Below are positions 1 to 12,110 of a stretch of DNA of 64,000 nt, piece after piece. The notes under the pieces are model-generated. The model did no database searches and was not told the DNA's origin. It saw nothing but the letters and a program-made list of their open reading frames with translations. Position 1 is the stretch's first letter. Every line of letters begins with the position of its first letter. Both the position numbers and the translations under genes were made by a program. Location of the stretch: positions 14,492 through 78,491 of the forward strand of contig MNCI01003902.1 of assembly GCA_015680685.1 (NCBI GenBank), written 5' to 3'. The DNA is from Gnetum montanum (Eukaryota; Streptophyta; Gnetopsida; Gnetales; Gnetaceae).

Positions 1-1149
1 GATTCTTCTTGTCTTCCCTGTAAATCGCGTGGAGGTTTCATCACAGTTCCAGGGCAACGATCTTTCTCTTATTTCTGCCCAGAACCTGCAAGAACCAACA
101 CATGTTTGAAGCAAGATTCAAAATGCAGCATCATCCAAAACCGCAGATTCAAACTGCCTCCACACAATAAGGCCCTACAAAATCGTAACCGACGATCACC
201 ACGGGGAAAGGTTCTGCAACTGCAATCTGACTCTGCCGTCGCGTGTTGGAGAAGAAAGGGGTTTTTTTTTGGATAACATTGTGCTGAACATACTGTTTTA
301 AACAGAGGGTTTCGGTTACCAGAGATTTTTCATTTTGCCGCCAAATTGACTTAGGGCTTCCTGCGTTTTTCTTTGAAAATTTTCCCTTGAATCTTTACCG
401 TCATTTCCATTGATTGTAGAACCAAGGGCTAACATTTTATGGATCTGCATCTGCCGAAACCACCTGCAGAAACCTTCAGAATCGTTGCAGCCACACCACC
501 GAAATCGTAACAACATATCCTGCGTTAGATGTTTCATGTGCCAGGCTGAATGTCACGCGGAAGTTTGTATGGGGTTTCTGTGCATCTTGAGATCGCCTCC
601 AACGTTTTGTTCTTGTTTTGAACCAGCAAATCAGCAACATCAACGGCTGCGGCAGTGTAGAGCAACGGCTACGGTGATGTTTGTTGGCTTGGCCGTGATT
701 TTACGGTGGCCATGTATTTTCCAGTAACACCGCAGTCTTCTTTTCCCTTCACTGATGCTGCATAATTTTTCAAAACATTCGAGGCGTTGCTGATTTTTGT
801 TTAATTCCTGTTTTACATGAAATTTCAAATGTTGTCTTAAGGATACGACCAAATTTAACAACCGGGACCTGCAACTTTGTGCCTTCCACATAAATAATAT
901 ACTCCCTTCCTTACTGATTTTACTATCCTCTGATCTTTGACAAGGGAATAATCCGGCACTTTCATCTTGTACCCAAAAGGCTTCAACATCAGAACTTTTT
1001 TACCAGTGAATCAATCTTAAAAAAAAAAACCCATCAACCTTCAACACTAAAGCTATAATTTACTTACAACCATAGATTCCTCTAATTTTGAATAAAATAT
1101 TTTAACTGTTCCATGGAATGGCCAAATGTGCCAACACTTTTCCTCTCAA
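1..1149. other. Unassigned, relatively GC-rich segment
   Basis: No gene was recognised. The first ~900 bases are richer in GC than the flanking repeats and have short open stretches on both strands. One minus-strand stretch (316-537) encodes 73 codons with many Trp, Arg and Gln residues but resembles no family I know. It could be a decayed exon or an old repeat. The rest is AT-rich and featureless, with an A run near 1020. Confidence 0.3.
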
Positions 1150-1777
1150 CCCTCTCTTCTAGTGCATGCCCACAGTGTGATGATTGTAATTATATGGAAC
1201 CTTTATTCAAGTGTGACATACTTGGACATGCACATGACTAGAAATAAAGATCAAGATTACTTCATCATTGCAACATTCACTTAGTTTAATTATTTAATTG
1301 TTATTGTTATTTATTGCTTTCGTAGTTAATATCTCTTCACCCTAAACTCCTTAAACACAAAATGAGTACGACTTAATCACGAGCATTCAAGTGTGACTAC
1401 TTGGTATCCCAGTAGCATACCTAGGCCATGCGCTTGGTAATCCTAGTGGTAGTCATGCACGAGGTCCAAGATATGTTCGGATGCTCATCGCACTTAGGCT
1501 AGCTTAGATTCTCTCTCCCTTTTCCTCCTAGCTTAATTAAAGTTATTTTCCATTGCCTCTAGGAGTAGCATTAGGTTAGAAACCACATCATACACCTCAC
1601 TCTGGACTAAACCATACATGACAAAGCATATACTAGTCTAGGTGGGAAGACAATGGACTACAATCAATGAGTAACTATCTAGATACCACAATTAGCTTGT
1701 TTGCAGAGTTTGATTGGATCATGTGTAAAACACTTGTATTCGTATGGTTGAGTGTAGGGGTACCTCGCCACTCATTA
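1150..1777 (+). mobile_element. Truncated LTR, same family as the solo LTR at 45272
   Basis: The sequence aligns by eye with the reverse complement of the solo LTR at 45272-46150, from its R region to its end. Shared landmarks are the stretch around TGCATGCC, an AATAAAGATC polyadenylation signal, repeated 'ttggtat.ccagtag' motifs and the terminal 'ggtacctcgccactcatta'. The U3 part, with TATA box and palindromes, is missing. The expected CTCATCA end has become CTCATTA. No primer-binding site follows; gag-like sequence starts about 14 bases later, so the leader has been deleted. Confidence 0.75.
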
Positions 1778-1790
1778 GAAACCCAATCAT

Positions 1791-2570
1791 GATGATGACC
1801 TCCTAATGACAACTCAAAGTATGATTAACATCCAATAACTTGTTCACATCCCAACCAAGCACGTGAGGGATAGTTGAATCAAATGACTTGACATGAGCAA
1901 CATGCTAAGATTTGAAGGTGGTTACAATGTCGATCCACAACATCACCTTCAAGCTTTCCATGATGCTTGTGCCCTACAAAACATCAAAAGTGATTGGAAA
2001 AAGTTTAAGTTGTTTCTTGAAATACTTGTGAAGGAGGCAAATAGCTAGTATAGGTCATTGGAACCTAAATGAATAAGACACTGGAGTACCATGCATGAAC
2101 TCTTCAATAATAAATATCAAACTTATTTGCAAGTGTCTAACTTAAGAAAATAGATCTAGTGGTGGAAACAAGGGACTCATAAAACCCTTGATGTGGCAAT
2201 GGGCAGATACTATTCATTGATGCATAGATGCCCAGGCCATGGATTTTCACCAAGGAAATAAGTTAGGCATATTGTAGATGGGCTGCAGAGTAAAATGAGA
2301 GAGACTCTTGAGATTTATGCCCAAGGTAGATTATCAAAAGTGATGATCCATCACATCCAGAGATTGATTGATTAAGTAGCAAAAGAGAAAGGAGAACTCA
2401 AGAAGAGAGAGTTAGCTGAGGAATATAATAGAGATCCATCAATTAGAAAGAGAGATGTGCATATGTGTGATAAGCAAGAGGATGAAACCTTGGAAGATGT
2501 TATCTAGAAAAAGATTGTACCTACTTAAAAGTCAGTTAATAACATAGCAGCCAAGGTAGAGAAAGTCAAT
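1791..2570 (+). pseudogene. gag fragment of a Tat/Athila-type retrotransposon
   Basis: Conceptual translation with stops matches the retrotransposon gag core seen in elements A, B, D and E. It includes a 'FEGGYNVDPQHHLQAFHDA'-like run, the 'YYSLMHRCPGHGFS' region and the 'AQGRL' and 'QRLI' segments. Several TAG and TAA codons replace Trp or Gln. No pol follows: after the gag core the sequence passes directly into a different LTR family. It is a dead remnant. Confidence 0.75.
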
Positions 2571-2584
2571 GATGTGTACTCGTC

Positions 2585-3350
2585 GACATGGAATCCTAGT
2601 TGGTCTATAAATACAACACCTTGACCATGTCAATGGGAAGTTAGAATTTTAGTTGCTAGCTAAACTCTTGCAATTTGTTTCTATGAGAGATAGAATAATT
2701 TTCTAAGTGCTTGCAGTAGAACTAAAGGAGTATATGGATCTTTATTGGAGCACTGTTGTACTTAACCACCGTAGTATGTGCGATAAACCTTATACCACTT
2801 GGACTAGCTTAATAATTTATTTATGCATTTATTGTTTTCATTAATTAAGTGATTAATTAAGCTAAGATGATTAATAATTTAAGTAATTAATTAATTAAGC
2901 TAAATAGACTAGCATACATAAGTATGACCACTTCGAGCATATGTATAACACTTGGTAATCTTAGTATCGCTTAATGCTTGTTAGCCCAGTAGTGTTGTAC
3001 GTGTTCAAGATGTGTACGAAAAGTGGGACTGGATGCTTATGTTAGGATAGTTAGTTAGTAATTATCAATTAAATTGTTGAATTAGTTAATCAATTTATTC
3101 TCAAGCTATGACCAACCTTAGGTGAACAAGATATAAAATAATAAAAATCATGTGCCTCAATTACACTTGACCATGCAACTAAACCTCACAAGTGTAGTTG
3201 GGAATACAAGGATCGTTCCATGATTAGATTCACCTTTTGGATTGAATCTTATGTATGGGAACACTAGGAATCCATGGAATTCGATCAAATTGCATGTGAA
3301 TGCCTTACTGATTCATATGGTTGGGCATAGGGATACCTCGTCTTTCATTA
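2585..3350 (+). mobile_element. Truncated LTR of the A/D type
   Basis: A TATA box (ctataaatacaac near 2610) is followed by the 'actcttgcaatttgtt' and 'aagtgcttgcagtagaa' region found in the LTRs of A and D. The 'atctttatt.gagcact.ttgtactt' block and the terminal 'ggttgggcatagggatacctcg...tcatta' also match. The first part of U3 is absent. It differs from the LTR at 1150-1777, so the two are not the ends of one intact element. Confidence 0.7.
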
Positions 3351-3389
3351 GTTATAATTAGTATTTCTTTAACCCTAGATTATCAATTT

Positions 3390-4480
3390 GATTTTATGCA
3401 CATTCACTTGAGTGATAATACTTTTTTAAAAGTTGCCACATATTTTGTATACCTCCTAGTGTAGTGGAGATTAAGGTAGCATCATCTATGTATAAAAGAA
3501 GATTCACTACTTAGGATCCAATTTTGATAACATAACTATCTTAATTGTTGTATAACCATTCTCGCATTTTATAATAAAGATACCAAAAAGAGTTGGAGAA
3601 AGTAAGAAATCTTGCTTAACTCCAATTTTTCTTTGGAATTGAAAATTTTCTGTAAACAACTATATATAATTTCAATAATCACTTCCTCATACAATCTTTG
3701 AGTTACTACAATTAAATATGAAGGGAGGCCAATTTGATGCAAGTACAACCAAAGTTTTGTGTAAATCACAAAATCATATGCTTATACAAAATCAATAAAA
3801 TAAATAAAGACTTTTTGATTAGGTATTTTTGCACACTCTATGTAGTGTCTAAGAGAGACTAAGTAATCAATAGTGGATTGATTTTATCTAAAACTTGCTT
3901 GATACCTTGCCCTAATTTGGTTAACTTGACCCTAATAATTGATTTTTTTAGGTATAGTGCCCAACAACATAGTGAAAATATTACTCAATGATTATTCAAA
4001 TTATTGTTATCTTCCTTTTTATATAATAGGATAGCTTTACTAATTTTTCAATTTTGATCTAAACCTTGATCCACTCTTAAATTTAATCTATGCCAAATTT
4101 CTCTATGAATAGCAGGTCCAAGTTCACTTTATTTTTATGTTTTCTTGTTTACTTCATTGGAGCTTTGTATCATTTCTTGGAATTTTCTTAATCATTTTTT
4201 TTATTTTACTCATCAGTCTACCTTAATAGTCAACCCATCATAGATTAGATAAAGATAAGTTCTTTCTACTTCTTTTTTATTATGATCTTGATATACAAGG
4301 ATCTTCAATTAACTTGTTCAAATTTTATTTTCTTGTACTTTTATGCTTGAAAGAACAAAATAATGTATTCATTACTTTTGCGTGCTTTCAAATTTGATTG
4401 TCATTTTTAGGTACCATTACACTTTTAATTTTTCATTAGAATGTGAGTAATAAAATCTTCTCTACATGGTTGAAGGATAG
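3390..4480 (-). pseudogene. LINE (non-LTR retrotransposon) reverse transcriptase remnant
   Basis: Read on the minus strand with frame changes, the order of motifs is that of a plant L1-type RT. First comes a 'W..AI...YKKED...N' region (about 4060-4010). Next is 'FIYFIDF..AYDFV' leading into 'LWLYLHQIGLPSYLIVV.QRLYE' (about 3800-3680). Then come 'GVKQDFLLSPTLFGIFI' (about 3625-3575) and a degenerate YADD box 'YIDDATLIS' (about 3490). No endonuclease or complete ORF survives. The order and spacing make the LINE assignment firm, but the ends are uncertain. Confidence 0.72.
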
Positions 4481-5117
4481 AGCTAAAATCTTCCCTTAGA
4501 AAGAAAATGAGTTGAGACCTCAAATTTTGGTTTTTTCTTAGAACATTGTAACAACTTAATCTAAAGAAAACACACTAGTCATCACAAGACTCTACTAACT
4601 AGTGACAATAATTTAGGGTCTATCTTCCAATCTCCTTAAAATGGAAAATCCAAACTATACCTTTTAATAAAGAAGGACAAATAATGTGCTATAAGCCTAA
4701 TGGTATCCATGTTTGTAAGCCTTTTTAATAATGTGCTATAAGCCTAATGGTAAGACTCTTGATTTAGTAGTTCCATGTTATTGGTTTGTTTCTAATAAGT
4801 AATGCTAAGTTATAAAGTTCTAATTTAATGTAATCCGAGTATATGAACTTGTTACAATTGAATGTCACCTTTCTAAAACCTTTTGTAACATGTTGTATGT
4901 ATCTTTACCATCTCTAATTAATCGTTTATTTTTGAATTTGACAATGGATGAATTATATATGATTACGTTTTTGGAAGTTTAAGAGTATGATTAGGTTCCA
5001 AACCTTTTTCTAAAAAGGGATTCGTAATAATTTTATGAAATTCTTGAACTTTTCAAATTTCTTCATAATGTTCTTCAAATCTGCTATCAGTAATTTGTAA
5101 ACATTTTTAATATATAA
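4481..5117. other. AT-rich spacer left of element B
   Basis: No gene was seen. A 26-bp direct repeat (aataatgtgctataagccta plus 6 more bases) occurs at 4680-4705 and 4727-4752. The remainder may be further decayed LINE or flanking DNA. It ends in the ACTAT target site of element B. Confidence 0.4.
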
Positions 5118-5122
5118 ACTAT
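5118..5122 (+). repeat. Left target-site duplication of element B (ACTAT)
   Basis: ACTAT directly precedes the 5' LTR start TGATAAGT. The same five bases follow the 3' LTR end at 31673-31677. Confidence 0.9.
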
Positions 5123-5855
5123 TGATAAGTCATATTTGTCATCAGTAATGATATCGCAACAATGATGTCATAATTACGACATTGTAGCACATGCTATGTC
5201 ATCGTTGACATAATATCTCAGAATGTGTGCAACCCTATAAATACAACAATTGAGTGCACAATCTGCATAACTTTTCATTCTATAGTAACTATACTCTGTC
5301 AATTTGTTTTTGTAACTTAGCGATAGAAGTGTATGCTTGTAATATGGTCTTAGGTAGTGAACGGAGTCTTCATTTGAACAAATTGTACTTGAACACAATT
5401 TGTGAACAGCAATAAAGATCGAGCTATTTTGTATCATTGCAACATCACTTAGTTTACTTAGAATAATTTTCCTTATTTTCTTAGTTAATACTTCACCTTT
5501 TCAAAGTACTAACTTTATGTGTGAACATAGTACATTAGCATGGGTACGACTAGTTTCAAACATTATGTGTGGTTATCTAGTGGTGTTATTTGATTTTCTC
5601 AGTGATAACTCCACTTGGTAACCTAGTGGCAACCACATAAGTCCAAGACATGACCAAAGGACTAGGAATGAATACCTATTTCTTAGTATAAAATAGATTT
5701 GCTTACTTGCTATTACTTAGGCTTAAAATTATTTTACTTAGGTTTAAATCAATTGCTAGTATATTAACACTGTCTCATCCACAAATTATGATCAGGTCAC
5801 ACATGAATACTTGTGACTTATATGGTTGGGTGTTGGATTGCACCACCGCTCTTCA
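5123..5855 (+). repeat. 5' LTR of element B
   Basis: It starts TGATAAGT and ends CTTCA next to the primer-binding site. U3 holds GATATCG and ATGTCAT-like motifs (5135-5215). A TATA box (cctataaatacaac) lies near 5235 and an AATAAAGATCG polyadenylation signal near 5413. The terminal 'gtatggttgggtgttggatt' block is shared with its 3' partner. Confidence 0.88.
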
Positions 5856-5874
5856 TTGGCGCTAATGTCGAGGA
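5856..5874 (+). other. Primer-binding site of element B (tRNA-Asp type)
   Basis: TTGGCGCTAATGTCGAGGA abuts the LTR. It matches the complement of the plant tRNA-Asp(GUC) 3' end (TGGCGCCGTTGCCGGGGA, from memory) at most positions. Nearly all differences are transitions. Confidence 0.75.
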
Positions 5875-6003
5875 CATGTCAATGTATGCTGAGTAATTGA
5901 TTTTATGAAGTTTGTTGTATGAAGAATCCAAAGTTGAAATATATAATATTTTAATAACTCTAAATACTTAAGCACAGTTAACTAAATTCTTGAAAATCAC
6001 AAC

Positions 6004-8550
6004 ATGGTTTCAATCAAAAAAAATCATCACCTACCAAAGAATCAAAAAGAGGTAATCATAGAATTAGTGATGAGAAGAATGGAGTATGCCAATGCAAGCA
6101 ATGATTTCATATTATCATCATGATTCTTATTATCCTAATTTTACTTTCACCTTTCACCAAGATGGGAAACTAAGGTGGAAAGGTATTCAAGGTAACATTG
6201 TTCTACCTCTAAAGCGCTTAGCACCCATCATGCTGCAGACAGCTCTAAGGAGCATGAATCTATGTAATGCACTTGATGGGTATCATGTGACCAAACACAT
6301 GACAAGGCTCAATTAGCCCACTAAGAAGATAGAAAAAAGAGATGTTTCCATGGAGATTAAACATGTCCATAATAAGAAAAAGAAATTTAGCTCTCATGTT
6401 ATCCTATAAGAGCTTGATGATGATGCATTCATCATTGAACAACTTCACCAGAATCATGAAGTCCATTCACAAATACCTCTCATCCGATTGGAGGAACTTG
6501 TCAAAGTTCAATTGCATTTCACCTTAGCAAACACACCTAGAAGGAAGGCAACAAACTCAAAGTATAAGCAAGAATCAAGGCCAAGAGTTTTTGTTGGAAC
6601 CCACAAAGAATAATAACAAAGTCACGAAAGGAGGACAAACTAGCACCATCCTCCCACTACCTCATCTTCATCCTCATGATTGTCGGTGGACTCTAATAGG
6701 AAGAGACAAAGGTACTAAGACTATGGTAGGAAGGGAAGAAGAAAATGAAGACTATCAACAAAGAAGATGCAGGGATAGGAGAGATGATAGAGAAAGGCAT
6801 GAGCATCGAAGGGGGTACCACTACAATAGAGCTCACAAACTCGATTATGATGATGAACCCCTATTGGCTACTCAAAGTATGATCAACATCAAGGAAGCTA
6901 TTTATATCCCAACTAGGCATGTAACGGATAGCCATATCAAACGGCTTGACATGAATAAAATGCCCAGATTTGAGGGTGGTTATAATGTTGATCCTCAACA
7001 CTACCTTCAAGCATTCCACGATGCCTACACCCTACAAAATATTGAAAGTGATTGTCTAAAGCATAAATTGTTCCCATGGACACTTGTGGAAGAAGCTAAG
7101 AGCTGGTACTATTCACTTGAACTAGAATCAATTAGAAGATGGAGTACCATGCTAGAGCTCTTCAATGACAAATATCAAACTTATTCCTAGGTGTCCAATC
7201 TAACGAAATAGATCCAATGATGAAAGTAAGGGATCTATGAATCTCTTGATGCTGTAATGGGTAGGTATTATTCACTATTGCATAGGTGCCCAGGCCATGG
7301 ATTTTCCTAGCAAGACAACTAAGGCACATTGTTGATGAGCTTGAGAACAAGACTAGAGAGACCCTTAAGGTTTCTACCCAAGGCTAATTGTCTGAAATGT
7401 TTTCCCATCAGATATAGAGATTGATTAACCAAGTGAAAAAGGAGGAAGGTGAGCTAAGGAAAAGAGAATCAGTGAAAGAATATAATAGAGACTCATATGT
7501 CAGAAAAAAGGATGTAAGATCTTATGACACACAAGAAGAAGAGACCTTGGAACAGGTAATTTAGAAGAAAACTCTACCTATCCAAAAATCTATCACTGAT
7601 ATAGCAACAAAGGTAGAGAATATGAGGGACTTAATTGATGAGAAATTTGCAACAGCCTTGAAGATTGTGAAAGAGTGAACAAAGCAAGCCTTTGCTCAAG
7701 GAAAGGATAAGAAAAAGAAGAGAGACTTTAGATAAAAGAGGAAAGGTTCTTCAGTGGCTGAGTGTTCAAACACAAACTCCAAAGATGAAAAAGGATCTAT
7801 CTTATGCCAATATGAACATCTAAAAGGGTGTTGTCTAGTAATGGCACACTTACAAGAAATAGGGACATATGCACTTAAGACTAGATTTGTCAAGAAATAG
7901 ATGCCCAAAAGGTTACCTTACCCACAAGGTAATTCTAGGCAAAACTTCCAATCCACATACTATCCAATTGAAGCTTACCCACAACCACAAGAGTAGTAGT
8001 ATCAGTAATGGCAACAACCCCAATCATGGGCTATGTTGCTACCATGTCAAAAGTATCCATATTAGTAGCTAGATCCATATGGATACTATGTACAACATCC
8101 AATCTCTCTTGGTAATCTCATTGTTCAGACTCCATGATACTATTTAGCCGAGTATCACAAACTAACATCGCCAAGGAGAGATTCAAACTTGTGTATGCAT
8201 CCATCCACAATTGGTTCTTTAAATTAACATCTAAATCCTTTATTGCCAATGCCACCTCCTATCATGTAGGGGGAATTTCCATCTCAACCGCAATAGGAAA
8301 GTGCAACAAGGGTGGTTAACATGTAGGAGGAAGTTATCACTTGTGAACCACAACCCAAAAAATGACCGTCCATCCGAATGAGTCCAGAAAAATTTTGAAG
8401 GATGGGAAACACATCTACTTGCACCCCATCTAGATCTAATCCTCCAAAAAATAATAATTTTCTTATCATTAAGTACCAATGTAACCACTATCATGCTTAC
8501 ACAAATAATCACTCATTAAAGAAAGGCAGGAGCACTTCCACAGAAAACAA
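6004..8550 (+). pseudogene. gag of element B (broken)
   Basis: The start was chosen at the first ATG after the leader, matching the starts in A and D. The N-terminal part has 'PNFTFTFHQDGKLRW', shared with A. The gag core lies around 6840-7450: 'RFEGGYNVDPQHYLQAFHDA', 'EAKSWYYSLE', 'LELFNDKYQTYS'. Near 7800 a zinc-knuckle-like segment reads S-x2-C-QYEH-LKG-CC; it keeps the second Cys and the His but has lost the first Cys. A tail rich in Pro, Gln, His and Tyr follows. Several in-frame stops replace Trp, Gln and Arg. Gag would form the particle and bind RNA; this copy cannot. Confidence 0.8.
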
Positions 8551-8559
8551 TAGATCCAG

Positions 8560-8960
8560 GAAGTCCCTTAGTTTACCTTCAAATAGTAAGGTAGAAATCA
8601 TATAAAGCTCTACGTGATTTTGGATCAAGGATGAACCTAATCTCACAAGACATGTATCAGTCTTGGAATCTTCAACCATTAAAGAAAAGCAACATTCGGT
8701 TAGAGCTTGCAAACTAGTCGATCATAGTCCCACTAGGACAAGTGGATGATGTAATCACAACCATCAGTGGCTGGTTTCACCCTACAAATTTTCTGGTAAT
8801 TCATGTTGGTAAAAATAAGGGAGAATTTCCAATCATCATGGGAAGAGCTTGGGTTCGCACTGTTTGTGCTAACCTTGGTATTCACAACTTGTCCTTTGAG
8901 ATTTGCCAGGAAGATGAAGCTGGCATCATATAGAGACATAGAGTTCCATGTGTCACATAC
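8560..8960 (+). pseudogene. Aspartic protease region of element B
   Basis: The catalytic box reads D-F-G (8616-8624) where D has D-S-G, in the context '...SRMNLISQDMYQSWNL'. Conserved flap and C-terminal blocks follow: 'PLGQVDDVITTISGW', 'TNFLVIHVG' and 'FPIIMGRAW'. A stop after 'LELAN' breaks the frame. The enzyme would process Gag-Pol; the altered motif and stops make it inactive. Confidence 0.78.
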
Positions 8961-9139
8961 AGTGATAATGGGTGCAATTGTGTGCACAAGATATGGGCCA
9001 TCAAATGGAAAGATACCAAGGCATGTAATAAATATATAGAAGAAATATGTGTGCAAAAATGTCTATATGTAGCAACCACACAATAAGAAGGCACGTAATG
9101 GTTAATCATAGATGAAGAAACTGAATTCATCAATTACAT

Positions 9140-10390
9140 GGAACTAGTAGATCAGATTGTTAGTGCCTATGTAGAAGAGTCGATTAGCTATAGTAATTAA
9201 GGAAAAGGCACTCCTACCCATGTATAAGTTAGCAAGAAAAAATAGACTAGGGACAATTAGAAATCCTAGACATTATGTAGTCAAAATAGTTGGAATTAAA
9301 GGTCCTATTAGCAACATTAGAATATGCTTTCTTGAACAATAAGAAGTTGATAATAATCAATGCTAACTTAAAGGAAGAACAAAAGAAGAAGTTGCTAGAA
9401 GTAGGTAACAAATGGCTAACGACATTCATGTGCTTTTATGATGAGATCATTGGCATTGATTTGTGAATCTATCAACATTGGATATATACTGATCCAACAA
9501 TGAAACCACAATGCTAATCCCAAAGAAGGCTTAATCCAAAACTAAAAGAAGTAGTCAAGCAGGAGTTGGAGAAATGACTGAAGATAGGATTCATCTATCC
9601 TATTATGGATAGTGAATGGGTTAGTCCTTTAGTAATTTTTCCAAAGAATGGGGGCAAGTGATGAGTATGCATTGATTTTTGATTATTGAACTTTTCCACA
9701 TTCAAGGATCATTTCCTACTATTGTTTGTTAACCAAGTACTGGATACTATTGCATGACATGAGTACTATAGCTTTCTGGATTAATATAGTGAATACAATC
9801 AGATTTGCATTGCACTTAAGAACTAGGAAAAACAACATTCACCAGTCCATGGGAAATGTTTGCCTACAAATAGATGCCATTTGGTCTTTGCAATGCGCCC
9901 GTTACCTTCTAGAGAATAGTACTTAGCATCTTTCAAAAATAGATTGGAAATGTTGTTGAGGTATTCATGGACGATTTTTCAACATATGGGCTAGATTTCA
10001 AGTAAGTGTAGGATCAATTAGAGTAGGTACTAAAAAGATGTGTGGAAACAAAACTCAAGCTCAATTGGTAGAAAAGCCACCTTATGGTCTAGGATGACAG
10101 TGTTGGAACACAAAATCTCTTAGAAAGGCATTGAGGTAGATCCTAAGAAAATTTGAGTCTTATAAAATATCACTCAAAGACCATAAACAGTAAAAGATGT
10201 TAGATCATTTTTGGGCCATATGGGATATTATCGAAGATTTATAGAGAAATTTTCAAAGATAGAAAAATCATTAGTGGAATTCACTAAGAAGGATGCACCC
10301 TTCAAATGGACCAAGTCATGTGAAAAGGCATTTGAAAATCTGAAGCAAAAACTAATTAAGACACCAATCCTTCAAGCTTCGGGTTAGTCT
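9140..10390 (+). pseudogene. Reverse transcriptase of element B (broken)
   Basis: Recognisable RT blocks are 'IYTDPTMKP', 'NPKLKEVVKQELEK', 'FIYPIMDSEWVSPLVI', 'YYSFLD.YSEYNQI' and the active-site box FMDDFSTYG (9965-9991, both Asp kept). Downstream are 'GIEVDPKKI', 'VKDVRSFLGHMGYYRRFIEKFSKI' and 'FTKKDAPFKW'. Several frame changes occur around 9660-9960, and many Gln and Trp codons have become stops. Confidence 0.82.
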
Positions 10391-10801
10391 AGGCCTTTTT
10401 AAATCATGATAGATGCTTCCAACTATGCACTTGGTGTAGTACCAACATAGTTAGATGATTAGAAGCAACAATACTATATACATTATGCCAAAAAAAGTAT
10501 CACTAGGGCACAATTGAACTACACTAGAATAGAAAAGGAGCTAATGGTTGTGGTGTACATGCTTGAGAAGTTTAGACATTATGTGCTTAGGTATCAAATT
10601 TATGTCTATACTGATCATACTGCCATCCAATTTCTTATGAACAAACTAGTGATTAGTCCGAGGGTGATTAGATGGCTCGTTATCCTACAAGTATTCAACA
10701 TGACAATGATCGATAAAAAGGGCACAGAAAATGTGGCAGCTAATCATCTATCAAGGCTAAAGTGGAATTTCCAGGATCAAGTAGAACCATTATCTGACTA
10801 G
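10391..10801 (+). pseudogene. RNase H region of element B
   Basis: The most intact part of B pol. 'IMIDASNYALGVV' contains the first catalytic Asp, then 'AQLNYTRIEKELMVVVYMLEKFRHYVL' with the catalytic Glu, and 'VYTDHTAIQFLMNK' with the next Asp. The stretch ends in 'GTENVAANHLSRLKW', the usual RNase H to integrase connection. A stop precedes the readable stretch that begins at 10514. It would degrade the RNA strand during reverse transcription. Confidence 0.82.
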
Positions 10802-10939
10802 TTCCCCAATGAAGACTTGTTTACCAAGATAGTGAAGGTTGTACGTTCAACAAGGAAGCCATGGAAAGTAGAATATCTAATCTATCTATCAATATAAAAG
10901 CTTCCTGCTAAATCGAATAAGAAATAAAGAGAAAAATTA

Positions 10940-12110
10940 TTTCATAGAGCAAAAAGGTATATGAAAATCAATGGAAATTTGTACAAGATTTGTGTAGATG
11001 GGCTAGTCACATGGTGTGTGTCAAAATGTGATCAACAAAGAGTTATACAAGATTCCCATGAAGGCCCATTTGGTGGCCACTATGCAAGGGGTAGAATGAC
11101 ATTCAGGCTAATGATGGTAGGCTACTTTTGGCCTACATTATTTAGAGATGCTCACAATTTTGTAGAATTTTGTAAAAGATGCCAAAGAGATGGAGGAATT
11201 AAGGGAAAAAATGAAGGATCCCAATAATGGATACAACACTTGAGCTATTCGATATATGGGAAATTGATTTCATGGGACCCATAACACTCAAGTCAAATGG
11301 GAAATTTGATATAATTGTGACTGTGGATTACTGTACAAAATGAGCAAAGGCAATAGTAGTTAGAGATTGTATAGCCAAGATAACTACTAAGTTTTTCCAA
11401 AAACATGTGGTGAATAGATTTGGAGTACCTAGAATGCTCATATTAGATAACAAAACTCACTTCACTAGTGCTACTTTTAAAAAGCTCATGCAACAACTTG
11501 GGGTAAACCATAAGTTGACCACACCATATAATTCCCAAGTAAATGGTCAAGCCAAGGTTACTAATTGAGAGATTACTAGAATACTTACTATGATGGTTAG
11601 TTGATTTAGAAAGGATTGGAGCACTAAACTAAATGATGCTCTATGGGCCTATAGGACATCCTAGAAATTACCTATACGATATTCACCATATGAGTTAGTC
11701 TATGACAAGTTACCAATGCTTCCAATCCAAGCAAAGCTCCAAACTCTATGTACTGCCAATCAACTTAAGCTTGATTTGAGATTAGCCCAATGAGAATGCC
11801 TCATGAATCTAAACCTCTTAGAAGAAATAGGCTTGTGGCACTCATGAATAATGAAGTCTACAAACATTACTCCAAACTTTGGCACAACACCTGTCTAAGG
11901 CAATTGTCCATACAACTAGGTAATAAGGTCCTTTACTATAATTCCAATCATGTACCAAAAAGCCAAAAAGGGATCATATATTATTGAAGAAACTTATCCA
12001 TTGGGTGCCTTACATGTATATCACCCATCCTGCCTACATAAGCTCATTCTTGTTAACATCTAACAAGTCAAACTTTATCATGAACATCCCAAGAAGTCTA
12101 CCCAATTTTT
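10940..12110 (+). pseudogene. Integrase of element B (broken)
   Basis: The HHCC zinc-binding domain is present: 'SHEGPFGGHYARGRMT' then 'FVEFCKRCQRDGG'. Of the catalytic core, the first Asp is kept in 'WEIDFMGPI' (about 11260) and the second in 'LDNKTHF' (about 11450). The Glu position in 'NGQAKVTN' is Lys (AAG, 11554-11556). A degenerate 'GDKVLYWN'-like C-terminal region follows. Stops and frameshifts are scattered. No chromodomain is visible downstream. Confidence 0.82.
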
